The notes: generated by a model from the letters alone, not told the origin. Shown: positions 1 through 6,541, numbered from the stretch's first letter. The stretch: 8,749 nt of DNA from Gammaproteobacteria bacterium (GCA_016874315.1 VGTX01000035.1:1-8749), one strand, 5' to 3'. A program made the numbers and translations.

Positions 1-1160
1 AGGACATAATGAAAATGCGCGACAACAAAATAGGTATCATGATACTGAAAATCTGCAGGAGCAATCGCGAGCATGAGTCCAGAAAATCCTCCCAGCGTAA
101 AAAGGAATAAAAATCCTATTGCAAATAACATTGGGGGCTCAAATGTTAAGGACCCTCGAAATAACGTTGCAGTCCAATTAAATACCTTCACACCTGTTGG
201 AATGGAAATCAGCATGGTTAGATACATGAAAAACAATTCCCCGGCTAACGGAACCCCTGCTGTAAACATATGGTGAGCCCACACAAAAAATGATAAAAAC
301 GCAATAGAACATGTCGCATACACCATTGATGTATATCCGAAGATCTTTTTTCTGGCAAAAGTAGGGATAACTTCGGAAATAATTCCAAAAGAAGGTAAGA
401 TCATAATATATACTTCTGGGTGTCCAAAAAACCAAAAGAGATGCTGAAACAGTCTTGGATCGCCCCCACCCGCAGCATGAAAGAAACTTGTTCCAAAATG
501 CCGATCGAAAAGTAACATTGTTACAACAACTGCCAAAACTGGCACTACCACAATGAGTAAAAATGAAGTAATCAGCATGGTCCAGACAAAAATAGGCATA
601 TCCATTAAGGTCATCCCATCTTTTCTCATATTTAATATGGTGACCATAATATTGATTGCACCTAGGAGCGATGAAATACCAGTAAGATGCACAAAAAAGA
701 TGAAATATTCCGTACTTAATGGGCCCCTTGTTGAAAGAGGTGGATAAAATGTCCAACCAAAATTTGGTGCAGAATCACTCATTAATAATGTTGATAGTAA
801 TATACAAAATGAAACAACCAACAACCAATAACTAAAGTTATTTAAACGAGGTAACGCCATATCTGGCGCTCCAATCATTAATGGCACCATCCAATTTGCA
901 AATCCGGTGAATGCTGGCATCACAGCACCAAATACCATAATCAATCCATGTAGTGTAATAAGTTGATTGTATTTATCCGGATCCATTAGGTGCTGACCAG
1001 GTTGAAAGAGCTCAGCTCTAATCAACATAGCCATACTTCCCGCTAAGAGGAACAATACTCCTGCTGTAATGAGGTACATTGTCCCGATTTCTTTATGATT
1101 TGTCGTTGTAATTGCACGAATAATAAAAGAAGTCCATGTCGATTCAGTTGTCTGATGCAT
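1..1160 (-). CDS. ctaD: Cytochrome c oxidase subunit I, A-type (3' end outside window)
   Basis: This is the catalytic subunit of an aa3-type terminal oxidase in the cytoplasmic membrane. It reduces O2 at the heme a3/CuB centre and pumps protons. The first 386 residues are visible of about 530 usual for the family; the gene runs off the left edge. Seen directly: heme a ligands H71 and H384, heme a3 ligand H382, and CuB ligands H247, H296 and H297, with Y251 of HPEVY placed for the His-Tyr cross-link. D-channel residues D100, N107 and E249 and K-channel K325 are present, as in A-type oxidases that use both proton channels. The ATG at 1160-1158 has a GGGAG ribosome binding site (1169-1173) 8 bases upstream. 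It lies 20 bases after the ctaC stop, so the two are probably cotranscribed. Codons remain open to the edge with no frameshift. Confidence 0.97.
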   Translation of the reverse strand, partial: MHQTTESTWTSFIIRAITTTNHKEIGTMYLITAGVLFLLAGSMAMLIRAELFQPGQHLMDPDKYNQLITLHGLIMVFGAVMPAFTGFANWMVPLMIGAPDMALPRLNNFSYWLLVVSFCILLSTLLMSDSAPNFGWTFYPPLSTRGPLSTEYFIFFVHLTGISSLLGAINIMVTILNMRKDGMTLMDMPIFVWTMLITSFLLIVVVPVLAVVVTMLLFDRHFGTSFFHAAGGGDPRLFQHLFWFFGHPEVYIMILPSFGIISEVIPTFARKKIFGYTSMVYATCSIAFLSFFVWAHHMFTAGVPLAGELFFMYLTMLISIPTGVKVFNWTATLFRGSLTFEPPMLFAIGFLFLFTLGGFSGLMLAIAPADFQYHDTYFVVAHFHYV

Positions 1161-1168
1161 TTATTAGG

Positions 1169-1173
1169 CTCCC
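1169..1173 (-). promoter_or_regulatory. ctaD ribosome binding site
   Basis: GGGAG on the minus strand lies 8 bases before the ctaD ATG, in the short gap after the ctaC stop codon. It fixes the ctaD start and allows independent initiation within the ctaC-ctaD transcript. Confidence 0.75.
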
Positions 1174-1180
1174 GATTTAA

Positions 1181-1945
1181 TTAATGTTGCTCTTGTTGTT
1201 TTTTGATAAACGCATCAAAATCCTCTTGCGAGACCGCATGTAGCTCTATAGGCATATATGCGTGCTTATACCCACATAACTCAGCACAACGCCCATAGTA
1301 CACCCCTGGCTTATCAATTTTTGTCCATGATTCATTAATAAAACCAGGAATTGCATCTTTTTTAAAGCCCAAATCAGGCACCCAAAACGAATGTTGCACA
1401 TCCGCAGCGGTTGTTAACAGCCTTATTTTTTTACCAACAGGCACCACAAGCGGTTGATCGACTCTTTTCAAATATAATTCATCCTTTGGGGCTTTATTTT
1501 TCACCTGATCGTCAGAGTCTGATAAGTTTGAGAAGTAAGAAACATGATATTCTGGATATTCATAACCCCAAAACCATTGATATCCAACGATTTTAATGGT
1601 TAAATCTGAATCACGAGTATCTTCTATTTTGATAAGGATCTGCGTTGCAGGCCAAGCCATTGCAATTAATATGATAATTGGAACAGTTGTCCAGATAATC
1701 TCTAGCACTAAGCTCTCATGAAATGGCACGGCATTATGCCCCAATGATTTGCGATGAAAAATAATCGCCCAGAGCATGAGTGTAAAAACAACACACCCAA
1801 TACCCACACAAATCCAAAAGACAGTCATATGCAACCCATATATAGCGTGACTCATTTCAGTCACTCCAGGAGGCATATTCCAAGACTCAATGGAAGCGTG
1901 TGCCGAACCTGCAATGAAAAAAATGGCCATCATAACGATCTTCAT
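1181..1945 (-). CDS. ctaC: Cytochrome c oxidase subunit II (CuA subunit)
   Basis: This subunit accepts electrons from cytochrome c at its binuclear CuA centre and passes them to subunit I. From the ATG at 1945 the protein has 254 residues: a signal peptide (MKIVMMAIFFIAG, then SAHA before the likely cleavage), two membrane helices at about residues 38-63 and 80-102, then a periplasmic cupredoxin domain. In this numbering the CuA ligands are H185, C220, E222, C224, H228 and M231 (pattern CAELCxxxHxxM). The aromatic electron-entry motif GYQWFWGYEY is at about 121-130. No C-terminal cytochrome c domain is fused. A GTG start at 1969 in the same frame would add 8 residues. I prefer 1945 because it starts a clean signal peptide and because the predicted promoter would leave only about 9 leader bases before the GTG. 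It probably forms an operon with ctaD. Confidence 0.96.
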   Translation of the reverse strand: MKIVMMAIFFIAGSAHASIESWNMPPGVTEMSHAIYGLHMTVFWICVGIGCVVFTLMLWAIIFHRKSLGHNAVPFHESLVLEIIWTTVPIIILIAMAWPATQILIKIEDTRDSDLTIKIVGYQWFWGYEYPEYHVSYFSNLSDSDDQVKNKAPKDELYLKRVDQPLVVPVGKKIRLLTTAADVQHSFWVPDLGFKKDAIPGFINESWTKIDKPGVYYGRCAELCGYKHAYMPIELHAVSQEDFDAFIKKQQEQH

Positions 1946-1959
1946 AATCATCTCGATAT

Positions 1960-1989
1960 TTGAATACACTCGCGCAATGTGACTATTAT
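1960..1989 (+). promoter_or_regulatory. Predicted promoter of the poly(A) polymerase gene
   Basis: TTGAAT (1960-1965, 4 of 6), an 18-base spacer and TATTAT (1984-1989, 5 of 6) on the plus strand would start transcription near 1996, leaving about 44 leader bases. The -10 shares five bases with the ctaC -10 on the other strand. This is a pattern match only. Confidence 0.4.
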
Positions 1990-2012
1990 AGAATAAAGCG
2001 TATTTCTGAAAA
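1985..2012 (-). promoter_or_regulatory. Predicted sigma-70 promoter of ctaC-ctaD
   Basis: On the minus strand, TTTTCA (2007-2012, 4 of 6 matches to the -35 consensus), a 16-base spacer and a perfect TATAAT -10 box (1985-1990) face ctaC. The transcript would start near 1978, giving a leader of about 33 bases to the ATG at 1945. The -10 overlaps the opposing predicted promoter of the polymerase gene. Confidence 0.55.
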
Positions 2013-2039
2013 CGTAACTAAAGGCAATAAACATAATTC

Positions 2040-3188
2040 ATGATGATTTTTAAATTTCTTCACTCCATAATAAAAACAGGAAGCATTGACCAATCAGAAC
2101 ATGTCAAATCCACTTCATTAGAAATTCTTAAAAACGCGAAATTTTCACCAGGTGGTTTAAAAGTCATTGAAAGACTACAAAGACATGGATTTCAAGCCTA
2201 TTTTGTAGGCGGATGTGTCCGAGATATATTGCTCGGAAAAATTCCTAAAGATTTTGATATTGTGACCAATGCACGCCCACGTCAAATTACTGACCTCTTT
2301 TCTAATGCGATCATTATTGGAAAACGATTTACGCTTGTACATATTCGTTTCCAATCAGAGCTGATTGAGGTTGCAACATTTCGTAAAGATCATGGCACCT
2401 CTCAAAATGAAGTGGAAATGATCAAGTATGATAATACATATGGCACACTTGAAGATGATCTTGTTAGACGAGACTTCACAATGAATGCCCTCTATTACGA
2501 TCCAATTTCTCGTAAGCTTATCGATCGCTATGATGGATTAAAAGATTTGATTGCAAAGCAAGTCAAATCTATCGGAATTGATGAAAATCGATTTACAGAA
2601 GATCCAGTTCGAATGATTAGAGCCGTGCGCTATGCAGGAAAATTAGATTTAACGCTATCGCCGGCGATTGAACGCGCTATATCTGAAAAATCCCTACTTT
2701 TGGCATACGTTCCAAAAGCACGACTCTATGAAGAATATCAAAAATGCTTTAACCATTCAAAAGCCTCTCGAGTCTTTGAGTTAATGAATCGTACTAATCT
2801 GATTAGACATTTCATACCAAAACAATTACTTAATAAAAAACAAACAAGCACAATATCCAAAATAATCGATTATGTGATTAAACACAATGAAATCAAAGAG
2901 CACATTCCTTGTTTAATTACATTTGCTTTTATTGCTCCTTCTTGGGCTCAGTGGTCAGCAAATGAAGAGCTCAATCAATTTGAAACAATTTTTGATGCAT
3001 ACTTATCATTGCTTTCTATTCCTAGACCAATAGAATTCGCACTGAAAGAAGTATTTTTTAATATCCAGGCATCTACGGAACAAGCTCATCGTTATAGATT
3101 ACTACCAAAAATCAAAGCATTAAAAAGCACGGCACACCATGCTCTTAAATTTGCAAGGATTTCCAAACATATTGCACACAAACACTAA
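2040..3188 (+). CDS. pcnB: Poly(A) polymerase I / CCA-adding-family nucleotidyltransferase
   Basis: A class II nucleotidyltransferase that adds 3' adenosines to RNA; in gammaproteobacteria PcnB-made tails promote mRNA and sRNA decay. The 382-residue protein has GGCVRD at 57-62, catalytic DFD (D71, D73), an IGKRFTLVHI segment at 93-102, the RRDFTMNAL motif at 143-151, and the RNA-interaction segment EDPVRMIRAVRYA at 187-199. The GKRF-x-L-x-H segment and the LYEEYQKCF stretch match PcnB better than the tRNA CCA-adding enzyme, so I favour poly(A) polymerase. It is shorter than E. coli PcnB (about 465 residues) and mainly lacks C-terminal length. The N-terminal ~34 residues are not conserved-looking. 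The start ATGATG has only a distant AAGG (2021-2024, 15 bases away). The last ~14 codons overlap znuB on the other strand, and the encoded tail is basic. Confidence 0.87.
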   Translation: MMIFKFLHSIIKTGSIDQSEHVKSTSLEILKNAKFSPGGLKVIERLQRHGFQAYFVGGCVRDILLGKIPKDFDIVTNARPRQITDLFSNAIIIGKRFTLVHIRFQSELIEVATFRKDHGTSQNEVEMIKYDNTYGTLEDDLVRRDFTMNALYYDPISRKLIDRYDGLKDLIAKQVKSIGIDENRFTEDPVRMIRAVRYAGKLDLTLSPAIERAISEKSLLLAYVPKARLYEEYQKCFNHSKASRVFELMNRTNLIRHFIPKQLLNKKQTSTISKIIDYVIKHNEIKEHIPCLITFAFIAPSWAQWSANEELNQFETIFDAYLSLLSIPRPIEFALKEVFFNIQASTEQAHRYRLLPKIKALKSTAHHALKFARISKHIAHKH

Positions 3189-3939
3189 GGCAATATAGAA
3201 CCAAAAGCATGACTGTAATTGTAGGTCCTGTTGGCCAATTACAGATCATGCTTACGGCAAAACCAAGAAACGAACCCACTAACGCAACCCCGCTACTTAA
3301 CAGAATCATTGACCAAGGATGCTTACTCCAAGATGCTGCTGTTAAACTTGGGATAGTTAGCACTGCCATAGCTAGTAGCATGCCCGCACTTTGCACACTC
3401 ATTGCAACAGATAGTCCGATTAACACATTAATTACAAAGCGAATAATGAAAATTGAACGATACCGTAATCGGGCTAAATCTGCAGAAAATAGCGACAATA
3501 AAATTGCTCTATAATAATAACTAACAAAACATATTGTACTGAGTAATAAAATAAACAAAATCAAACAATCATCATATGAAACAAGCAAAATATCTCCAAT
3601 CAATACTCGATAAATCATACGTGGCTGCCGAACAACAGTCTCTGTTAAGAGCAGCGCACACCCCATAGCCCCATATGACAATAACGGAAAAACCTGATTT
3701 AAATCAAAATAATTGCTCTCAAAAATCTCCAGCACAATACAATACGCTAACACTATGATAATCATGCATCCAATCAATGGCCAATGTGTCACATATTGCA
3801 ATAAAAAAGCCAATAGAGTTCCATGTGCAACAGTCTCTCCGAAAAAAGTCATTTGCCTCCATAACATCAAACTCCCTATAGGGCCAGAAAGAAGACTTAA
3901 TCCCAAGATAAATACAATGGAATATAGAAAAATACTCAT
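3145..3939 (-). CDS. znuB: Zinc ABC transporter permease ZnuB
   Basis: Integral membrane subunit of a ZnuABC-type importer, carrying Zn2+ handed over by periplasmic ZnuA into the cytoplasm. The 264-residue protein, close to the 261 of E. coli ZnuB, is almost all hydrophobic, with about 7-8 membrane segments. Family landmarks are GPIGSLMLWRQMTFFGETVAH near residues 19-39, IGDILLV in mid-protein, SAGMLLAMAVLTIPSLTA in the C-terminal third and a late PTGPTITV. The ATG at 3939 lies one base after the znuC stop, with GGAGG (3951-3955) inside the znuC end. A longer in-frame start at 3987 would lie wholly inside znuC and adds nothing family-like. The znuB 3' end overlaps the polymerase gene by 44 bases. 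Manganese/iron permeases of this family look similar, but the His-rich partners favour zinc. Confidence 0.92.
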   Translation of the reverse strand: MSIFLYSIVFILGLSLLSGPIGSLMLWRQMTFFGETVAHGTLLAFLLQYVTHWPLIGCMIIIVLAYCIVLEIFESNYFDLNQVFPLLSYGAMGCALLLTETVVRQPRMIYRVLIGDILLVSYDDCLILFILLLSTICFVSYYYRAILLSLFSADLARLRYRSIFIIRFVINVLIGLSVAMSVQSAGMLLAMAVLTIPSLTAASWSKHPWSMILLSSGVALVGSFLGFAVSMICNWPTGPTITVMLLVLYCLSVCVQYVWKSLQI

Positions 3940-3940
3940 C

Positions 3941-4618
3941 TTACAAACAGCCTCCACATTGATGATGATTATGCTGATAAATAACAAATGCCTCTTCTGC
4001 TGTGCGTTGCTGAATTATCTCATCATGCGCTGGCTGATGATCGAGGCAAAGAACTTTATGCGCATACCGTGAAATTGCTAACGTATCGTGCGCAATGCAA
4101 CACACTCCAGCTTGATACTCTGCAGCATATGCGGAAATAAACTCATAAAATTTAATTTGCCACTGCACATCCAATCCTTGCGTCGGCTCATCCAGAAAGA
4201 CCAATTCAGGCTGCTCTGCCAAGGCCTGAGCAAGATTCACGCGCTGCCACATACCGCAAGATAATGATTTTATAGGAATATTCATAAATTCAATCAACTC
4301 TAGCTTGTTTATGACATTTTCGTACCATTGTGGACTCAACCATATAAAGAGATTTAAAAAATCATGAACAGTCATGGGGAGTTGATGTTGAATCATTTGT
4401 AACTGAGGCATCAATGCAATTTTTTGACAGGATATCTTCATAAGACCATTCTTTTTAGGTAACAGCCCTAGCAATGTTTTCATAAGTGTGGATTTTCCAA
4501 CACCATTAGTACCTAACACTACTAACATTTCTGAGCGCGCAATCGAAAAAGAGAGCTGCCGCAGGATAGGCAACTCATACCCCACATCAAGTCCTTGAAC
4601 TTCTATCAGATTATGCAT
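3941..4618 (-). CDS. znuC: Zinc ABC transporter ATP-binding protein ZnuC
   Basis: Cytoplasmic ATPase that powers the ZnuB permease. The 225-residue protein has Walker A GTNGVGKST at 36-44, the Q-loop glutamine at 72, Walker B LVFLDEP at 139-145 with catalytic E144, a D-loop aspartate at 150, and the switch histidine H177. Two things are odd. The ABC signature reads LSCGMWQR (119-126) instead of the usual LSGGQ/E-type sequence. The C-terminus ends in a His/Cys cluster (H216, H218, H219, C221, C224) that could bind zinc. It is first in a znuC-znuB pair divergent from znuA, the arrangement known for znu loci in gammaproteobacteria. The ATG at 4618 is preceded by GAGGG (4630-4634) at 11 bases. 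The ATPase should be functional, since catalytic residues are intact. Confidence 0.93.
   Translation of the reverse strand: MHNLIEVQGLDVGYELPILRQLSFSIARSEMLVVLGTNGVGKSTLMKTLLGLLPKKNGLMKISCQKIALMPQLQMIQHQLPMTVHDFLNLFIWLSPQWYENVINKLELIEFMNIPIKSLSCGMWQRVNLAQALAEQPELVFLDEPTQGLDVQWQIKFYEFISAYAAEYQAGVCCIAHDTLAISRYAHKVLCLDHQPAHDEIIQQRTAEEAFVIYQHNHHQCGGCL
3951..3955 (-). promoter_or_regulatory. znuB ribosome binding site inside znuC
   Basis: GGAGG on the minus strand lies 11 bases before the znuB ATG, within the Gly-Gly-Cys codons at the end of znuC. It supports the 3939 start and translational coupling of the pair. Confidence 0.6.
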
Positions 4619-4623
4619 ACAAT
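4595..4623 (+). promoter_or_regulatory. Predicted sigma-70 promoter of znuA
   Basis: TTGAAC (4595-4600, 4 of 6), a 17-base spacer and TACAAT (4618-4623, 5 of 6) would start transcription near 4630, about 26 bases before the znuA ATG. The promoter lies within the first codons of znuC on the opposite strand. Known znu operons are repressed by Zur. The only symmetric element I see is a short TAATATTA at 4649-4656, too small to call an operator. Confidence 0.5.
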
Positions 4624-4655
4624 GTGCTACCCTCTATTATCGTATTTTTAATATT

Positions 4656-5564
4656 ATGAATCGGTTATCTTATTTTTTTTGGTTTTTTTCTCTTGTATGC
4701 TTCTCATCTGCATTAAGTGCACAGACACGCATTATCACAACAATTCCTATTTTGTCAACCCTTGCAACTGAAATAGGCGGCAGTTATGTTGAGGTCAAAA
4801 TGCTCTCAAATGCTTCTACCGATCCACATCATTTTCATTTAAGCCCCCAGCAACTCCAAGAGTTATTAGCAGCTGATATTGTGATCACAAGCCAAGAAAT
4901 GGCCCAACACTTGCCAATCAACCCTCAAAATATCCTTTCTATTGGATCGAGCCTACAGGACAAATACATTGTCCCTAAACATCCGTTACATCATTTAATG
5001 CACCATGCATCTAAGGATACACATTCTCACCATCATCACTGCTCTTGTGGACATCATCATGCACACGACTTAGCTTCACTTAATGCAATAACACATGAAT
5101 GGCTAAGTTTTGACGCTTTAGAAATTTTATCCAGCATCTTAACTCAAGAATTGATCTTACGAGATGCCGCGCATCAAGATTTCTACCAAGAAATGTATCA
5201 GGCCATGATACATCGTTTGCATGAGTTAAAAAAGGTTTTTTTAAACAAAGAGTTAAAAAAGAAATCTCTTTTCTATCACAATGATTTTTGGCTCATAGAG
5301 AAGGAATTACATCAATCATTTGGGCCAGTATTATTTACGTGTGATGGATCGACTCTACTTCCCGAAATGCGTGCCACACTTGAAAAAGACTCGTCTTCTT
5401 ACACAGCCCTCTTTATCGATCAAAACCTCGCTCAAGAGCAAGTGCAAAAACTTCGATTATTTATTCAGTGCCCAATTAAAACAATTGATACTCTTGGAGC
5501 TGGACCTTACCTTTCTGTATCGGAATGGCTTGAACAAAATCTGAGCATGATATACGCCGAATAA
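4656..5564 (+). CDS. znuA: Periplasmic zinc-binding protein ZnuA
   Basis: Cluster A-I solute-binding protein that captures zinc in the periplasm and delivers it to ZnuBC. The 302-residue protein starts with a hydrophobic signal peptide (about 4-21) with likely cleavage after SALSA at 22. The first metal-ligand region is DPHHFHLSPQQL (56-67). A loop at 109-137 holds 14 histidines plus C129 and C131. H147 in THEWLSFDAL corresponds to the second ligand region. YHNDF and FIDQNLAQEQ further on fit the third and fourth regions, and DTLGAGPY fits the C-terminal part of the family. The flexible His-rich loop is typical of zinc-specific members. No good Shine-Dalgarno sequence precedes the ATG; the leader is AT-rich. 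It is divergent from znuCB, so the importer is split into two transcripts. Confidence 0.93.
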   Translation: MNRLSYFFWFFSLVCFSSALSAQTRIITTIPILSTLATEIGGSYVEVKMLSNASTDPHHFHLSPQQLQELLAADIVITSQEMAQHLPINPQNILSIGSSLQDKYIVPKHPLHHLMHHASKDTHSHHHHCSCGHHHAHDLASLNAITHEWLSFDALEILSSILTQELILRDAAHQDFYQEMYQAMIHRLHELKKVFLNKELKKKSLFYHNDFWLIEKELHQSFGPVLFTCDGSTLLPEMRATLEKDSSSYTALFIDQNLAQEQVQKLRLFIQCPIKTIDTLGAGPYLSVSEWLEQNLSMIYAE

Positions 5565-5596
5565 CATTTTGATTTAATTATAAATAAATAATGCTC

Positions 5597-5627
5597 TTGG
5601 CAGTTTTGATTGAAATCGAATTATATT
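5597..5627 (+). promoter_or_regulatory. Possible dut promoter
   Basis: TTGGCA (5597-5602, 5 of 6 to the -35 consensus) is followed after 19 bases by TATATT (5622-5627). An alternative -10, AATTAT, lies at 16 bases (5619-5624). The spacing of the better -10 is long, so this is weak. If used, the transcript would lack the left arm of the inverted repeat. Confidence 0.25.
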
Positions 5628-5690
5628 ATTAAGTGCAAATGCATTTTATAAAATATTTTGATACCATAATCTTTAATATTCAAAACTGCT

Positions 5691-5695
5691 GAGAG
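5691..5695 (+). promoter_or_regulatory. Likely dut ribosome binding site inside a hairpin arm
   Basis: GAGAG lies 11 bases before the dut ATG and is the only purine-rich stretch there. It forms the outer end of the right arm of the inverted repeat, where it could pair with CTCTT at 5594-5598 and be hidden from the ribosome. Confidence 0.4.
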
Positions 5696-5706
5696 TCTTT
5701 AGTCAT

Positions 5707-6162
5707 ATGTCCACATCAGTACAATTAAAAATTTTAAACCCTCTTATCCATCAATGGGGCCTCCCCAAATATCAAACCCCGATGAGCGCAGCATTCGATT
5801 TAATCGCCTGCATTGTCGAGCCAATCTCCATTTATCCAGGTGAAGTCGCAAAAATTCCTACAGGTATGGCAATTTACCTTGGCAACCCTAATCTTGCCGG
5901 TTTAATTCTTCCTCGATCTGGTTTAGGATTGAAAGGCCTCATTTTAGCAAACACCACAGGGCTAATTGATGCTGATTACCAAGGAGAAATTATCATTCTT
6001 GCATGGAATCGAAGTCATGAAAATATTGTTATTACGCCAGGAATGCGAATTGCACAGTATGTGGCAGTACCAATTGTACGGTGTGAGTTCGAGGTTGTTG
6101 AGGAATTTCATGAAATCACTGAGCGCGGATCGCTAGGATTTGGCTCTACTGGACATATTTAA
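5707..6162 (+). CDS. dut: Deoxyuridine 5'-triphosphate nucleotidohydrolase (dUTPase)
   Basis: Homotrimeric cytoplasmic enzyme that hydrolyses dUTP to dUMP and pyrophosphate, keeping uracil out of DNA and supplying the dTMP pathway. The 151 residues match the E. coli length. All five family motifs are present: motif 1 SAAFDL (27-32), motif 2 PRSGLGLKG (69-77), motif 3 GLIDADYQGE (85-94) with the catalytic aspartate at 90, motif 4 around RIAQ (114-117), and motif 5 RGSLGFGSTG (140-149). Small deviations are the missing glycine in motif 1 (SAGxDL is usual) and GLGLKG where GLGxKHG is usual. Neither removes a catalytic residue. It lies 142 bases after znuA with no clear terminator between them, so read-through is possible. 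Confidence 0.95.
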   Translation: MSTSVQLKILNPLIHQWGLPKYQTPMSAAFDLIACIVEPISIYPGEVAKIPTGMAIYLGNPNLAGLILPRSGLGLKGLILANTTGLIDADYQGEIIILAWNRSHENIVITPGMRIAQYVAVPIVRCEFEVVEEFHEITERGSLGFGSTGHI

Positions 6163-6216
6163 GCTAAAAATTTTAGGATAATTAAAAAAAGACTGAATGT
6201 TTTTAAGGCTTTGTTC

Positions 6217-6245
6217 TTGAGTTTCTTCTCAATCAAGCTTAAAAT
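6217..6245 (+). promoter_or_regulatory. Predicted sigma-70 promoter of rpmB-rpmG-exonuclease III
   Basis: TTGAGT (6217-6222, 4 of 6), a 17-base spacer and TAAAAT (6240-6245, 5 of 6) would start transcription near 6252, giving a leader of about 40 bases to the rpmB ATG. The -35 overlaps a weak 5-base hairpin (TTGAG / CTCAA). Confidence 0.5.
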
Positions 6246-6291
6246 ATCTCATCATTTTAACAAATTTTATAAACAGCTCGAGAGCAGTATT

Positions 6292-6540
6292 ATGCAAAAG
6301 AAGACCATTCGCGAGCGCACACATCGTAAATGTGCGATCACCGGGCGTATCACCGGTTTTGGGCAAAACGTTGCTCACTGTAACAAAAAGACAAAAAGAA
6401 CCTTTCAAGTAAATATGCATACGAAAAGAGTCTGGGTTCCATGCCTTGGTAAATTTGTTCGCGTTCGTCTTTCCGCACGCGGCCTTAAGACTTTGGACAA
6501 GAACGGTGCAGATTTTCTTGTGACAGCAGGAGTGATCTAA
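6292..6540 (+). CDS. rpmB: 50S ribosomal protein L28
   Basis: Structural protein of the large ribosomal subunit. The 82-residue basic protein carries the L28 core: CAITGR at 14-19, the GQNVAHCNKKTKRTF stretch at 24-38, N41, R46, and VRLSARGLKTLDKNG at 58-72. The usual L28 begins almost directly at the Cys/ITGR-like motif. Here about nine extra basic residues (QKKTIRERT) precede it, and no internal ATG would remove them. The ATG at 6292 has GAGAG at 6280-6284, 7 bases upstream. A TTG at 6211 in the same frame would add 27 residues of no L28 character and is rejected. It is followed one base later by rpmG, the usual bacterial pairing. Confidence 0.93.
   Translation: MQKKTIRERTHRKCAITGRITGFGQNVAHCNKKTKRTFQVNMHTKRVWVPCLGKFVRVRLSARGLKTLDKNGADFLVTAGVI
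6528..6532 (+). promoter_or_regulatory. rpmG ribosome binding site inside rpmB
   Basis: AGGAG within the last rpmB codons lies 9 bases before the rpmG ATG, ideal spacing. It indicates coupled translation of the two ribosomal protein genes. Confidence 0.75.
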
Positions 6541-6541
6541 C

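Larger units (their letters stand above)
5594..5695. repeat. 16-base imperfect inverted repeat upstream of dut
   Basis: The left arm CTCTTGGCAGTTTTGA (5594-5609) and right arm TCAAAACTGCTGAGAG (5680-5695) are inverted copies with 14 of 16 identical bases. As RNA the two differences become G-U pairs, giving a continuous 16-pair stem around a 70-base AT-rich loop. The loop contains two short palindromes, AAATGCATTT (5637-5646) and ATTTTATAAAAT (5643-5654). The right arm includes GAGAG, the only plausible dut ribosome binding site. No T-run follows, so it does not look like an intrinsic terminator. No target-site duplication is visible at its edges. The role is unknown. Confidence 0.6.

Noticed and set aside
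178..756. 192-codon open frame on the minus strand
   Set aside because: It lies inside ctaD in another frame; the ctaD frame carries all oxidase ligands. The shadow protein has no recognisable features.
3940..3987. Upstream start adding 16 residues to ZnuB
   Set aside because: It lies wholly inside znuC; the ATG at 3939 has GGAGG upstream and gives the usual ZnuB length and N-terminus.
3209..4072. Open frames of 101 and 119 codons on the plus strand
   Set aside because: They lie antisense to znuB and the end of znuC, whose frames have clear family motifs. Their composition looks like reverse-strand membrane-protein codons.
4619..4655. Zur operator between znuC and znuA
   Set aside because: Zur control is expected from known znu loci, but I see only an 8-base TAATATTA palindrome and no long dyad, so no operator is called.
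6164..6176. Inverted repeat CTAAAA-A-TTTTAG after dut as a terminator
   Set aside because: The stem is almost all A-T with a one-base loop and no T-run on the dut strand, so it is unlikely to be stable.
6211..6291. Upstream TTG start extending rpmB by 27 residues
   Set aside because: The extension overlaps the predicted promoter and has no L28 similarity; the ATG at 6292 has a nearby ribosome binding site.
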